In this document: positions 1 through 8,466 of the stretch, piece by piece | How the letters are laid out: each line of letters starts with the position of its first letter | Numbering within the stretch: the first letter of the stretch is position 1 | Source of the DNA: JADKFD01 sp050250665 | GTDB taxonomy: Bacteria > Pseudomonadota > Gammaproteobacteria > Xanthomonadales > SZUA-5 | Direction: 5' to 3' | Assembly (NCBI GenBank): GCA_050250665.1 | Contig: JBFWOF010000061.1 | Coordinates: forward strand, 1 to 32,742 | DNA length: 32,742 nt | Made by a program: the position numbers and the translations under genes | Notes under the pieces: generated by a model | Seen by the model: only the letters and a program-made list of their open reading frames with translations | What the model was told of the DNA's origin: nothing | The model's database searches: none

Positions 1-93
1 CAGGAGCAATCCTTGATCGGCTCGACTCTGCGTTCCTGGCGACCCTCTGCGTTCTCCGCGTTGAAGCTCTTGCCGGCAGGCTCTCGTCGTCAG

Positions 94-169
94 CCTGTGG
101 GAGCGGGCTCCGCCCGCGATGCTCTTCTGCACCGGCCCAAGCATCGCGGGCATAGCCCGCTCCCACAGG
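94..169. repeat. REP-like palindrome, copy 1
   Basis: The left arm begins CCTGTGGGAGCGGGCT and continues GCCCGCGATGC. The right arm is GCATCGCGGGC followed by AGCCCGCTCCCACAGG. The arms pair almost fully around a short centre. This is the GTGGGAGCGGGCT type of dispersed intergenic palindrome common in Pseudomonas and Xanthomonadales. Confidence 0.75.
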
Positions 170-423
170 TGGCACAAGCGATCGCGCCGCAAGGGCGCTC
201 CTACGAAGAGCCCGCTGCGGGTAGGAGCGACCTTGCGTCGCGACCGCGATAACCGGGACTGGCGGCGAGCTGTCGCCAGAAGCAGGACGCAAAGAACGCC
301 AAGGAAAAGCACAAAGAACGCGAAGAAAGGCAGGAGCAATCCTTGATCGGCTCGACTCTGCGTTCTCGGCGGCTCTCTGCGTACTCCGCGTTGAAGCTCT
401 GGCGGGCAGGCTCTCGTCGTCAG

Positions 424-499
424 CCTGTGGGAGCGGGCTCCGCCCGCGATGCTCTTCTGCACCTGCCGGAGCATCGCGGGCATAGCCCGCTCTCACAGG
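424..499. repeat. REP-like palindrome, copy 2
   Basis: Same palindrome as at 94-169, with three changes in the loop and one in the right arm (TCTCACAGG instead of TCCCACAGG). It lies 45 bp beyond the stop codon of the minus-strand outer-membrane protein gene, where it could also form a transcript-end hairpin. Confidence 0.75.
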
Positions 500-543
500 T
501 GGCACAAGCGATCGCGCCGCAAGGGCGCTCCGGCCCGCAAGGC

Positions 544-1827
544 TCAGAACCTCAGCACGCCTGACACCGTGTAGGTATCGACCAGATCCGACCAGTCGGC
601 GGCGAAGTCGAGTTGGCCCTTGGGGAAGGCCCAACCCAGACCGACGCTGTAGTGGGTTTCGTCGCTGCCGCGGGTGTACAGCGTGGAGGCCAGACAGTCA
701 TCAAACTGGGTGCCGCAGTTACCGGGGCGGTTGCCGTCGAAGGCCAGGCGGTGATCCGGGTCACGCCAGACCCCGGCACGCAGGAACATCGGTGTGCTGA
801 GCTCGATCAGCGCGTACTCGGCGCCGAATCTGATTTCGGTACCGTCGTCTATCGACAGCTGCGGTGCACTGGGGTTGTTGAAGACGCTTTCGATGCCATC
901 GGACAAGCGACTGTATTCGATCCGGTTCAGGTCCAGCGTGAACAGCCAGACATCGCTGGGCCGGAAGGCCAGACCGGCACTGAACACCCCTGGCACCTTG
1001 AAGTCCGGTGTGAAGTCGAGGCGATCGCCGGTATCCAGAATGACGTTGGAGGCGCGATAGGAGAAATCGCCGCCGCTGCGATAGGCCAGACCCAGATTCC
1101 ATTGCGAATTGAGCTGCCACAGGGCGCCCAGCGTGTACACCAGATCGTTGTCGCTGCCGCTCTGACGCTGCTCGCTGAAGGGCGGCTCGCCGACATCGAA
1201 ACTGCGCTGGCTGCGCGAGCTGATGGTGAAATCGGAATAGGCCAGTGACAGGCCGAGCGAAAAGTTGTCGCTGACCTTGAATCCGGCCGAGGCGCCGAAA
1301 TTCTCGATCTGGTAGCGGATACGTCCGCTGGCCGACAGATACTGATCGGTGGGATTGCCATTGGCGTTGACGAATTCGATGGCGTCGGCCGCCACTCGCC
1401 CTTCGAAATCGCCGACCCGATGGTAGTAAAGCGCAAAGGTGGCGCGTTCGGTCGGGTATACCCACGAGGCGAAGGAAGGTTGAGTCACTGACTGCGACAG
1501 GGAATCGGTGCCGACGCCGCTGGTGTCGAAGGGGTTGTTGACCACCACGCCCCCCGAGGCATAGGGCGTATCGAAATTGCTGTGGCGCAGCTCGACGCCG
1601 AACTCCTGGGTGCGCAGGATCGTCAGGCCGGCCGGATTGGCATAGGCTGCCGTGGCGTCATCGGCCAGGCCGGTAAAGGCTCCGCCCAGCGCCAGCGAAC
1701 GCGCACCGGGATTGGAGAAATTGAACTGCAGCACGCGATTCACTTCGTCGTCGTTGATCGCATGCGCCATCGCCGGTGCGAGCGTCAGCGCGGCCAGCAG
1801 ACCGCGGGTGAGAATGGAAACTCGCAT
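544..1827 (-). CDS. OmpP1/FadL-family outer membrane transporter
   Basis: The 427-residue product is an outer-membrane beta-barrel protein of the OmpP1/FadL/TodX type, a family that takes up long-chain fatty acids or other hydrophobic compounds. A signal peptide (MRVSILTRGLLAALTLAPAMAHA) precedes the mature N-terminus. The family-typical segment GGAFTGLADDATAAYANPAG lies about 45 residues in, followed by alternating amphipathic strands and a C-terminal aromatic residue (SGVLRF), as expected for a BAM-inserted barrel. I chose the ATG at 1827 because a purine-rich AAAAGGGGG lies just upstream and the signal peptide begins there; the earlier start at 1890 would bury the signal peptide. The gene stands alone on the minus strand, divergent from the next. 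The substrate cannot be read from the sequence. Confidence 0.88.
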   Translation of the reverse strand: MRVSILTRGLLAALTLAPAMAHAINDDEVNRVLQFNFSNPGARSLALGGAFTGLADDATAAYANPAGLTILRTQEFGVELRHSNFDTPYASGGVVVNNPFDTSGVGTDSLSQSVTQPSFASWVYPTERATFALYYHRVGDFEGRVAADAIEFVNANGNPTDQYLSASGRIRYQIENFGASAGFKVSDNFSLGLSLAYSDFTISSRSQRSFDVGEPPFSEQRQSGSDNDLVYTLGALWQLNSQWNLGLAYRSGGDFSYRASNVILDTGDRLDFTPDFKVPGVFSAGLAFRPSDVWLFTLDLNRIEYSRLSDGIESVFNNPSAPQLSIDDGTEIRFGAEYALIELSTPMFLRAGVWRDPDHRLAFDGNRPGNCGTQFDDCLASTLYTRGSDETHYSVGLGWAFPKGQLDFAADWSDLVDTYTVSGVLRF

Positions 1828-2173
1828 GAAACCCCCTTTTCCTGATTGGATAGTGCGACCCTGTGGGAAAACGGTATCCCCCGGCCACACAGCGAGTCAA
1901 CGTATATCGATCGGCTTAGCTCAGGACCGCCGACAGACGCATGGCGCACCAGCGTCCCCTGTCCGCGCCTGCATGCGTTTAGTTCAACCATACGGCAAGC
2001 ACTCTTTGCTTGCGCACAGGTGGGATTTGTGGTGCCCTTCCCTCTCGGGGAGGCGCCTCGCAAACCCACTGCGCGAGCGCGCCACTACGCTGCAGACGTC
2101 CGTGCTCAGCGCTTGAGCCAGGACACCTGTCTTCCGGGATCTTGCCCGGATCAGAATTCCAGAGGTGCCGGTG
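1828..2173. other. Divergent intergenic region between FadL-like gene and protein A
   Basis: This 346-bp stretch separates two divergent genes and should hold both promoters. Besides the candidate at 1873-1900 I see a small hairpin at 2133-2150 (TCCGGG, 6-nt loop, CCCGGA), ending 23 nt before the start of protein A. No convincing -35/-10 pair faces the plus strand, and I find no gene here. Confidence 0.5.
1873..1900 (-). promoter_or_regulatory. Possible sigma70 promoter of the FadL-like gene
   Basis: On the minus strand TTGACT (1900-1895) is a 5/6 match to the -35 consensus. It is followed after 16 bp by GATACC (1878-1873), a weak -10. The spacing and the distance of about 46 bp to the ATG are reasonable, but the -10 is poor. 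Confidence 0.3.
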
Positions 2174-5100
2174 ATGAACAAAATCCTGATTCTCGCACTG
2201 AGCTCGTTGCTGACCTGTGCCAGCGCGGCGCAAGCCCAAAGCAACGCTCCAGCTTCGCGCGCAGGCATCAATCCTGAGCCCTCCGCCAGCAGTGCCTTCC
2301 TCAGCAATGTGATGAGCTCGGCCGACAGCTGCGGCGGCGTGCGCTACAGCGCGACCTTGACCTTCACCGGCACCATCAATGACGGCAACGGCCTGGACGT
2401 GGTCTGGTTCACGATCTACGACGACATGCAGGAGAAGTTTGCCCAGGCCTTCAGCGCCCCGGTGGGCCAGACCCGGCAGTTCTCGGTGTCGGCGGAGTAT
2501 CCCGGTGGTATCGGCGCGGCCGCACCCGGCATCGCCGTGCTGGTGGGCGAGACTCGCGGTGGTGGTCAGCTGATCAATATCGACCCCTACTTCCCGAACC
2601 AGATCGGCGGCTGCTCGATCGGCGGTACCGCACCGGCACTGGCCTTCAGCCCAGCGTCTGGACTGAGCATTCCCTATACATCCACCGGCACCGCCACGCC
2701 GATCGCGGTCAGCAATGGCGGCGGTGGCTCAGGCTCCGGTCCGGTCGCGACCACCACCTTGCGCGCCTGCACCATCAGCAATGGCGGTGCAGCCTTTGCT
2801 GTCACCAGCTTCAATCCGGGTATCAGCGTCATCGGCAATGCCTCGCCTACGCCGTCGGTCTTGAATCTGCCCAATTGTGTGCCGCAGTCGGTCGCGGTTT
2901 CGGCCAGCCTGCGCTGCATCGAAAATCGGGGTCCGGATGGTCCTGACATCAACCGGCAGTGGACCCTGGCCTGCCCGGCGGGCGTGGTGCTGCCGCCACC
3001 GCGGATCCAGCAGCCCTCGCTGGCGGTGATCTCGGTGACCGGCGGTTTTCCGGATGCCGGCAGCGGCAGCCCGATCCTGTCGCGCAACGGCTCCAAGGTG
3101 ATCTTCAATTCGGACGCCGGCAATCTGGTCAGTGGCGACAGCAACGGTCGCAAGGACGTGTTCCTGCGCGATCGCACCGCTGGCACCACCACCCGGGTCA
3201 GCGCGGTGGCCGAAGCACTCAATGCCGGCGCGCAGGAATCCTTCAATGAACCCTCGGTGTCCCCGGACGCCAGCACCGTGGCCTTCACCGGCTCGTCTGG
3301 CCAAGTCTATGCCTCGGTCAATGGCCTGGGCCGACGCATCAGTGCCAGCGCCAATGGCACGCCAGGCAATGGTCCTTCCGGACGCTCGGCCGCGCCGGGC
3401 GACGGCATGCTGGTGTTCTTCGAGTCGCAGGCCAGCAATCTGCTCAACGGCCCCGATGGCAATGGCAATACCAGGGACATTTTCGTCAAGGATCTGAATA
3501 GCGAAAGCGTGATCCTGATCTCGCGCGGTCCCAACGACGAACCGGCCGACGGCCCCAGCTTTGCGCCTTCGGCGGCAGCCGACGGCCAGACCATCGTGTT
3601 CTCGACGCTGGCCACCAATATCGTGCCGGGCAGCAGCCCCAATCCGGGCGGGTTCAGCGAGAACTTCGATGGCGTCAGCGTGCCGAACCTGCCGGTCAAC
3701 TGGAGTGCCAGCAATCCCTTTGCCGGCAACGGTGTGCGCTGGCAGACCATCAGCAGCGGAACCCCAAGCGCCCACAGCGCGCCCAACAGCGTGGTCGTGG
3801 ATGACGAGGCCACCATCACCGACAAGGTCCTGGTCGGACCGCCGCTACGGGTCACGGCGGTGCCGTTCGCACTCAATTTCCAGCTGTTCTTCAATGTCGA
3901 GAGCAGTTTCGACGGTGTCGTTCTGGAAGTCTCGGTCAACGGTGGCAGCTACATGGATGTCACCGCCCTGGGTGGCAGCTTCAGCAGCAATGGCTACACC
4001 GGCGTGATCTCGCAGAATTTCTTCAGTCCCATTGCGGGGCGCAATGCCTGGACCGGCAATTCCGGTGGCTACGTGCCGGTGACGCTGACCCATCCGGGCA
4101 ATGCCGCCATTGCCACTGGCAGTCAGCTGCGCTTCCGCTGGCGGATGGCCACCGACTCCTCCGTCGGCGGCGTTGGCGCACGGCTGGACAGCATCACCAG
4201 CAGCAATCTGGTTCTGGCAACGGTGCAGCAAGCGGTACTACCCCGGGGCATCAAGGCCGGCACCATCCAACAGGCCACGATGATGCGCGGTGGCGGTTTC
4301 GGCCAGAGCCGTTTCTATCTAAGCCGCAACCTCACGAGCGGCGAGCTTGGCAATGGCGACAGCACCAACGTCAAGATCACGCCGGACGGACGCTTCGGTG
4401 TGTTCCAGTCGCTGGCCACCAACCTCATCAACGGTGACAGCAACGGTGTCAGTGACATCTACCGCTTCGAGGTGGCCAACAACGCGCTGGTCTCGCTGGA
4501 GCGGGTGTCGGTGTCCAAGACCGGCGTGCAGGCCAATGGCGCCAGCCGCAATGCCACCATCACTGATGACGGCCTGTTCGTGACCTTCGAAACGGATGCG
4601 ACCAATCTCGCCGACACCGACAACAATGGCGCCAGCGACGTCATGATCAAGTCCTTGCTGACTGGGGATGTGGTGCGCCAGAACGCCAGTTCGACCGGCC
4701 AGGAACCGAACGGCCCAAGCACCGTGCCGGTCGTTTCCGGTGATGGCAGCACCATCGTGTTCGGCTCCGGCGCCACCAATCTGTCGCCTGGAGACAACAA
4801 CAATGCCACCGACATCTTCACGGCCGGCCTGACCACCAATGCGCCGCAGGATGAGCCCAGCTTCACTGGTTTCCCGCTGCCGGCAGCCGGATCGGCCTTC
4901 CCCAGTTGTCCGGGTGGTTATTTTGTCGCTGCGATAGACGACGGTCCGGGCCCTGGACTGACGCCGGGAATCTTCGGCCTGAATCTGATCCTCAATCCAC
5001 CGGGTACGCTGCGACTGGAGGGCGGACTCAATTTCGGCGGTTCCTTCGACGGCAGTCAGGCCGCCTTCGCCGGTTTCAACGTGCAGAACGAGTTGAATGA

Positions 5101-5599
5101 GCCGCAGCGCCTGGATCTGACCATCAATGGCAACCCGGCGAACAATATCGCCGGCAGCCTGCTGGTCAGGATCAAGGTCATTCGCCAGCCCTCGGCGGGT
5201 GTCAACGAACTGGTTTTCGAGACCACCACCAACCTGTCGATTGCGCAGGCCTACACCCAGTCACTGACCATCCAACCTGGTTTCCATGTGGTCACGGTGG
5301 CCCCGGAAGGCGCGGCCAGCGTGCCGGGTGGTGCTGCTGACGGGCAGGTCTACGTGTCGCTGCTGAGTCAGTTTGTCAATCGTCCGGGCGGCGGCTTCTT
5401 CGGTGGCGTGGTGGTCGGTGGCTATCACTCGGCCCCGCCGTTCGGCGACAACTCCGGCTTCGCCTCCTTCTGCCTGGGCACCCAGCATTCGGCCACGGCA
5501 CAGTTGCTGTCAGCGCCGACCTACGGCGCCAGTGGCGCCCGCGATCTGCGCCTGCGGCTGCTCGACTTCCAGAATCAGACGGTGATTTCGGTGCCCTGA
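2174..5599 (+). CDS. Secreted TolB-like propeller protein A with shared C-terminal domain
   Basis: 1141 residues. The signal peptide MNKILILALSSLLTCASAAQA is followed by a beta-rich N-terminal region (about 30-290). PD40/TolB-like propeller repeats then run over about 295-490 and 700-890, with recurring NLVSGDSNGRKDVFLRD-type blades. The propeller is interrupted at about 494-680 by a jelly-roll-like segment starting FSENFDGV and ending near RLDSITSSN. Residues 893-1141 are the C-terminal domain shared with two other proteins in this window: Cys in FPSCPGGYF, LEGGLNFGG, RQPSAGVN, GGGFFGGVVVGGY, second Cys in FASFCLG, and ARDLRLRLLD near the end. The ATG at 2174 has AGAGG eight bases upstream. 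It is probably an exported or surface protein; the blades resemble TolB but nothing indicates a TolB role. Function unknown. Confidence 0.85.
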   Translation: MNKILILALSSLLTCASAAQAQSNAPASRAGINPEPSASSAFLSNVMSSADSCGGVRYSATLTFTGTINDGNGLDVVWFTIYDDMQEKFAQAFSAPVGQTRQFSVSAEYPGGIGAAAPGIAVLVGETRGGGQLINIDPYFPNQIGGCSIGGTAPALAFSPASGLSIPYTSTGTATPIAVSNGGGGSGSGPVATTTLRACTISNGGAAFAVTSFNPGISVIGNASPTPSVLNLPNCVPQSVAVSASLRCIENRGPDGPDINRQWTLACPAGVVLPPPRIQQPSLAVISVTGGFPDAGSGSPILSRNGSKVIFNSDAGNLVSGDSNGRKDVFLRDRTAGTTTRVSAVAEALNAGAQESFNEPSVSPDASTVAFTGSSGQVYASVNGLGRRISASANGTPGNGPSGRSAAPGDGMLVFFESQASNLLNGPDGNGNTRDIFVKDLNSESVILISRGPNDEPADGPSFAPSAAADGQTIVFSTLATNIVPGSSPNPGGFSENFDGVSVPNLPVNWSASNPFAGNGVRWQTISSGTPSAHSAPNSVVVDDEATITDKVLVGPPLRVTAVPFALNFQLFFNVESSFDGVVLEVSVNGGSYMDVTALGGSFSSNGYTGVISQNFFSPIAGRNAWTGNSGGYVPVTLTHPGNAAIATGSQLRFRWRMATDSSVGGVGARLDSITSSNLVLATVQQAVLPRGIKAGTIQQATMMRGGGFGQSRFYLSRNLTSGELGNGDSTNVKITPDGRFGVFQSLATNLINGDSNGVSDIYRFEVANNALVSLERVSVSKTGVQANGASRNATITDDGLFVTFETDATNLADTDNNGASDVMIKSLLTGDVVRQNASSTGQEPNGPSTVPVVSGDGSTIVFGSGATNLSPGDNNNATDIFTAGLTTNAPQDEPSFTGFPLPAAGSAFPSCPGGYFVAAIDDGPGPGLTPGIFGLNLILNPPGTLRLEGGLNFGGSFDGSQAAFAGFNVQNELNEPQRLDLTINGNPANNIAGSLLVRIKVIRQPSAGVNELVFETTTNLSIAQAYTQSLTIQPGFHVVTVAPEGAASVPGGAADGQVYVSLLSQFVNRPGGGFFGGVVVGGYHSAPPFGDNSGFASFCLGTQHSATAQLLSAPTYGASGARDLRLRLLDFQNQTVISVP

Positions 5600-5661
5600 A
5601 CTGCAAGCCGCGCTGGCGCGCCCGCTGTCCAGGCGCCTGGCCACGAACAAGCGGATTGGTA

Positions 5662-5689
5662 GCCTTCTCCCCGCCAGCGGGGAGAAGGC
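5662..5689. terminator. Perfect hairpin between convergent genes
   Basis: Two perfectly complementary 13-base arms (GCCTTCTCCCCGC and its reverse complement) flank a 2-base centre. The hairpin lies 62 bp after the stop of protein A and about 200 bp before the converging acyltransferase stop. No T-run follows on either strand, so it may be a dispersed repeat or transcript-stabilising hairpin rather than a classical terminator. Confidence 0.5.
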
Positions 5690-5812
5690 GTCGCAAGGTT
5701 CGGACGATGGCTGGTGCAAGCCGACAAAGAAACCATCAGTGCCTCACTTGTGATGCGTGCCGACAACGGCAAGTGCAAGCGTCGTGTCAGCACAACGCCG
5801 GCTTCGTTCACC

Positions 5813-5877
5813 TGTAGGAGCGCCCTTGCGGCGCGACCACTGCTGTGGACGTGCGGTCGGCCGGTCGCGACGCGAGG
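5813..5877. repeat. GTAGGAGCG-type dispersed repeat
   Basis: GTAGGAGCGCCCTTGCGGCG at 5814 is the forward version of the element found in reverse at about 183-205 and 513-531 near the window start. A partly complementary GGTCGCGACGCGAGGTCGC follows at about 5862-5880, making an imperfect inverted pair. The rest of the 296-bp gap between genes here shows nothing else I can name apart from the hairpin at 5662-5689. Confidence 0.6.
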
Positions 5878-5895
5878 TCGCTGCTGGGGCGTTGG

Positions 5896-7293
5896 TCAGA
5901 ACTGGAAATAGACGAAGGGAATCTGGGTGTCGAACTGACCGAAGATCTCCAGACCCAGCAAGGCCAATGCGCCGATGATTGCGGTGCTGGCGAAACTGGC
6001 CCGCTGCACCATCCAGTCCTGTACCCGGCGACCGCGGTCGATCGCGCACCAGGCCAGGGTCAGCAGGGGAATCAGCCAGATGCCCCAATGGCTTGCGGCA
6101 AAGCCGAGATCCGGGGGCGCCCACAGGGCGCTGAAGGCGGCGGCGGTGCCGGCCAGGTCTTCGGCCCGGAACGGCACCCAACCCAGACTCACCCATGCGA
6201 AGGTGCAGGCGATCCACAAAGGCCGCAATAGCGGCTGATCGACCACCCTCGCCCAGCCCAGGGACTCGACCAGCTGGCGCCAGCCACGATGTCCGATCAA
6301 CAGCGCGCCGTGGTATAGCCCCCAGATCGCAAAGTTCCAGCTGGCGCCATGCCAGAGACCGCCGAGGCCCATGACGATGATCAGATTGGCGTAGGTGCGG
6401 GCCGCGCCACGGCGATTGCCGCCAAGCGAGATGTACAGATAGTCGCGCAGCCAGAACGACAGCGAGATATGCCAGCGACGCCAGAAGTCAGTGATGTTGG
6501 TGCTGAGGTAGGGGCGCTCGAAATTGGGCGGAAAACGGTAACCGAGCAGGCGGGCACAGCCACGGGCAATATCGGTGTAGCCGGAGAAATCGAAATAGAT
6601 CTGCATCGAGAATGCGAGCACGCCGGCCCACATCGGCACGGCGCCGCCGCCGAATGCGGCGTCGGCAATGGGTGCGAAATAGTTGGCCAGCGCCAGCTTC
6701 TTGATCAGGCCCTTCAGAATCTCGCGCAGACCCCAGCGCGAATCTTCCGAGGTCAGCAGGGCGCGCTGTGCCAGCTGCGGAAAGAAATCAGTGGGGCGGA
6801 TGATCGGTCCGGCCACCAGATGCGGGAAGAACGAGATGAACAGGGCGAAGTCGACCGGGTCGCGGACGGCCGGCAGCTGGCGCCTGTAGACATCGGTGGC
6901 GTAGGCGATGCCCTCGAAGGTGACGAAGCTGATGCCCACCGGCAGCACGATGTTCAGCAGCAGACCCTGATCGTCCCAGCCGAACAGGGCGGCGAAGGAC
7001 TGGATGAAGAAATTGCAGTACTTGAAGTAGCCAAGCAGGGCCAGATTGAAGCCCACCGCCAGCGCCAGCGCGCGTTTGCGTGCGGCCCCCTCGCGACGCT
7101 CCATCCAGCCAGCCAGCATGAAATTGACGGCCGTCGAGAAGGCCAGCAGGGCGCAGAATCGCCAATCCCAGGCGCCGTAGAAGACGTAGCTCAGAGCCAC
7201 CAGAGCGTACTTTGCCGGCCGGTCGCGCAGCATCGCCAGCAGCAGCCAGGTCGCGGCAAAGAATCCCCAGAAGGCGAGCGTATCGAAGAGCAT
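5896..7293 (-). CDS. MBOAT-family membrane O-acyltransferase (AlgI-like)
   Basis: The 465-residue polytopic membrane protein belongs to the membrane-bound O-acyltransferase family. These proteins move acyl groups, usually acetyl, across the inner membrane for addition to exported polysaccharides such as alginate. It shows the AlgI-type N-terminus with YVFYGAWDWRF, then FISFFPHLVAGPIIRP and FWRRWHISLSFWLRDYLYI, and the signature GGLWHGASWNFAIWGLYHG with the conserved histidine at about H315 and a second at H328. I chose ATG 7293 because the hydrophobic N-terminus starts there and GGGGGA lies just upstream; more upstream codons overlap the preceding gene. Only 2 bp separate it from the SGNH-like gene upstream, so the two are probably cotranscribed and translationally coupled. 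The acylated polymer is unknown. Confidence 0.93.
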   Translation of the reverse strand: MLFDTLAFWGFFAATWLLLAMLRDRPAKYALVALSYVFYGAWDWRFCALLAFSTAVNFMLAGWMERREGAARKRALALAVGFNLALLGYFKYCNFFIQSFAALFGWDDQGLLLNIVLPVGISFVTFEGIAYATDVYRRQLPAVRDPVDFALFISFFPHLVAGPIIRPTDFFPQLAQRALLTSEDSRWGLREILKGLIKKLALANYFAPIADAAFGGGAVPMWAGVLAFSMQIYFDFSGYTDIARGCARLLGYRFPPNFERPYLSTNITDFWRRWHISLSFWLRDYLYISLGGNRRGAARTYANLIIVMGLGGLWHGASWNFAIWGLYHGALLIGHRGWRQLVESLGWARVVDQPLLRPLWIACTFAWVSLGWVPFRAEDLAGTAAAFSALWAPPDLGFAASHWGIWLIPLLTLAWCAIDRGRRVQDWMVQRASFASTAIIGALALLGLEIFGQFDTQIPFVYFQF

Positions 7294-7295
7294 GC

Positions 7296-8408
7296 TCAGC
7301 GTCCCCCGGATGGCAGACGACCAGCCACTGCCGCGCCGACCCGGGCACTGATCTGGGCGCGCCCCTGGCGGTTGGCATGCACGGTGTCGAAAAAGAACTG
7401 CGGTCCTTCCAGCGATTGCAGCAGGTCTGCGGGCAGCAGCTCCAATCCAGCAACGGTGGTCAGCGTCGGTAGCACGCTTTGCTGGCTGACGTAGGCGGCG
7501 GGATACGGTCCACGCGGCAGGGCAAAGGCAATCAGCCGTGCGTCCTGTCCCTGGCACAGCGCCGACAACGCGCCCAGCCAGGTTCGCAGGTAGCTGGCGT
7601 TTTCCACCAGTAGCGGCGCCGCGACTGCGCTCTGAACCTCCGCCAGATGGGCCTCGATCAGCGGCTGCTGATCGGCGCTTGCCTGACCCCAGTCGGCGAC
7701 AACCTGGCCGGCGCCGCCCGCGACCAGTGCCAGCGCCGGCATGGATTCCTCGCGGCCCGGATAGTGGAACACTGCATCCAGATAGAGCTCGCGGGTCTGC
7801 CGCGCTCGCTGCCAGCGCCGTGTCGGTGCCTTGAGCAGCTCCACCGTGTCGGCGCGCAGGTTGTAAGCCGGAAACCAGACGGCGCGACGAGCGCGGGCGC
7901 GCAGCTCAGGCGTGGCGAAGCTGGCCGGATAGTCGAACACATCGCGCCATCCCAGCAGCGGTGAATCCTGCAGCGGCGACAACGGCCAGTCTGCCAGTCG
8001 CGAGCCGTTGGCCACCGACCCGATACCGATCACCACCGCTTCAAAGGCATGACCACGTCGTTGCAACTCACGCAGCAGGTAGTACCAGCTGCGTGGTGTG
8101 CTCCCGGGAACCGCGGCGACGATGAAGTGCAAGGGCGTGTCTGCGCCTGCGATCTGGCCGGAGAAGCCCTCGGCCACGCGCGAATCGCCCAACACCAGCA
8201 CGTTGCGGGCCTGCGGCTGATATTGCCGTTCCACCAGCAACAGCGCATTGACCATGGCGCCGGCATTGGATTCCGGCTCCGCCAGCAGGAAGTAGGCACC
8301 GCTGCGATAGATCAGCGCTACCAGCACCCACCAGACCAGCAGCACAGCCACCACCAGCGCCGGCAGGCTACGCAGACGCGCGCGAATGCTCTCAGATCGG
8401 TCGAACAA
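7296..8408 (-). CDS. Membrane-anchored SGNH-like protein, probable acyltransfer partner of MBOAT
   Basis: A single N-terminal membrane segment (ALVVAVLLVWWVLVALIY) is followed by an extracytoplasmic domain with SGNH-hydrolase features: VLGDSRVAEGF (Ser at about 76 from this start) and DTVHANRQGR near the end (Asp about 341, His about 344), matching the block I serine and block V Asp-x-x-His. Such proteins (AlgJ/AlgX/DltD-like in role) work with an MBOAT partner to acylate exported glycans, and its gene lies 2 bp upstream of one. The start is uncertain. No good ATG precedes the membrane helix; the ATG at 8564 would overlap the upstream gene by about 100 bp, GTG or TTG codons at 8513, 8501 and 8495 overlap it by 29-47 bp, and TTG 8408 gives a compact signal-anchor. 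The pairing role is inference from motifs and context. Confidence 0.8.
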   Translation of the reverse strand: MFDRSESIRARLRSLPALVVAVLLVWWVLVALIYRSGAYFLLAEPESNAGAMVNALLLVERQYQPQARNVLVLGDSRVAEGFSGQIAGADTPLHFIVAAVPGSTPRSWYYLLRELQRRGHAFEAVVIGIGSVANGSRLADWPLSPLQDSPLLGWRDVFDYPASFATPELRARARRAVWFPAYNLRADTVELLKAPTRRWQRARQTRELYLDAVFHYPGREESMPALALVAGGAGQVVADWGQASADQQPLIEAHLAEVQSAVAAPLLVENASYLRTWLGALSALCQGQDARLIAFALPRGPYPAAYVSQQSVLPTLTTVAGLELLPADLLQSLEGPQFFFDTVHANRQGRAQISARVGAAVAGRLPSGGR

Positions 8409-8466
8409 GGGGCTTGCGCCGGCCGTGCTCAGGACCCTTGATCTGGCGCGCGCCTGCGGACACGGC

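Larger units (their letters stand above)
1..543. repeat. Tandem 330-bp intergenic repeat (two copies)
   Basis: Copy 1 starts at or before position 1 and copy 2 at 331, an offset of exactly 330 bp. Over the first 200 positions I count 11 mismatches between copies, after which they diverge. Each copy holds a large palindrome (94-169 and 424-499) and a reverse GTAGGAGCG-type element (about 183-205 and 513-531). Between them lie a forward GTAGGAGCG element (about 221-246), a CTGGCGGC..CGCCAG hairpin (259-279) and an AACGC-AAG-rich segment (about 293-333). Short reading frames here are repeat sequence without a ribosome-binding site, so I call no gene. Copy 1 may continue left of the window. Confidence 0.85.

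Noticed and set aside
13..564. Short plus-strand frames in the left repeat
   Set aside because: They lie in a palindromic duplicated repeat and lack start signals.
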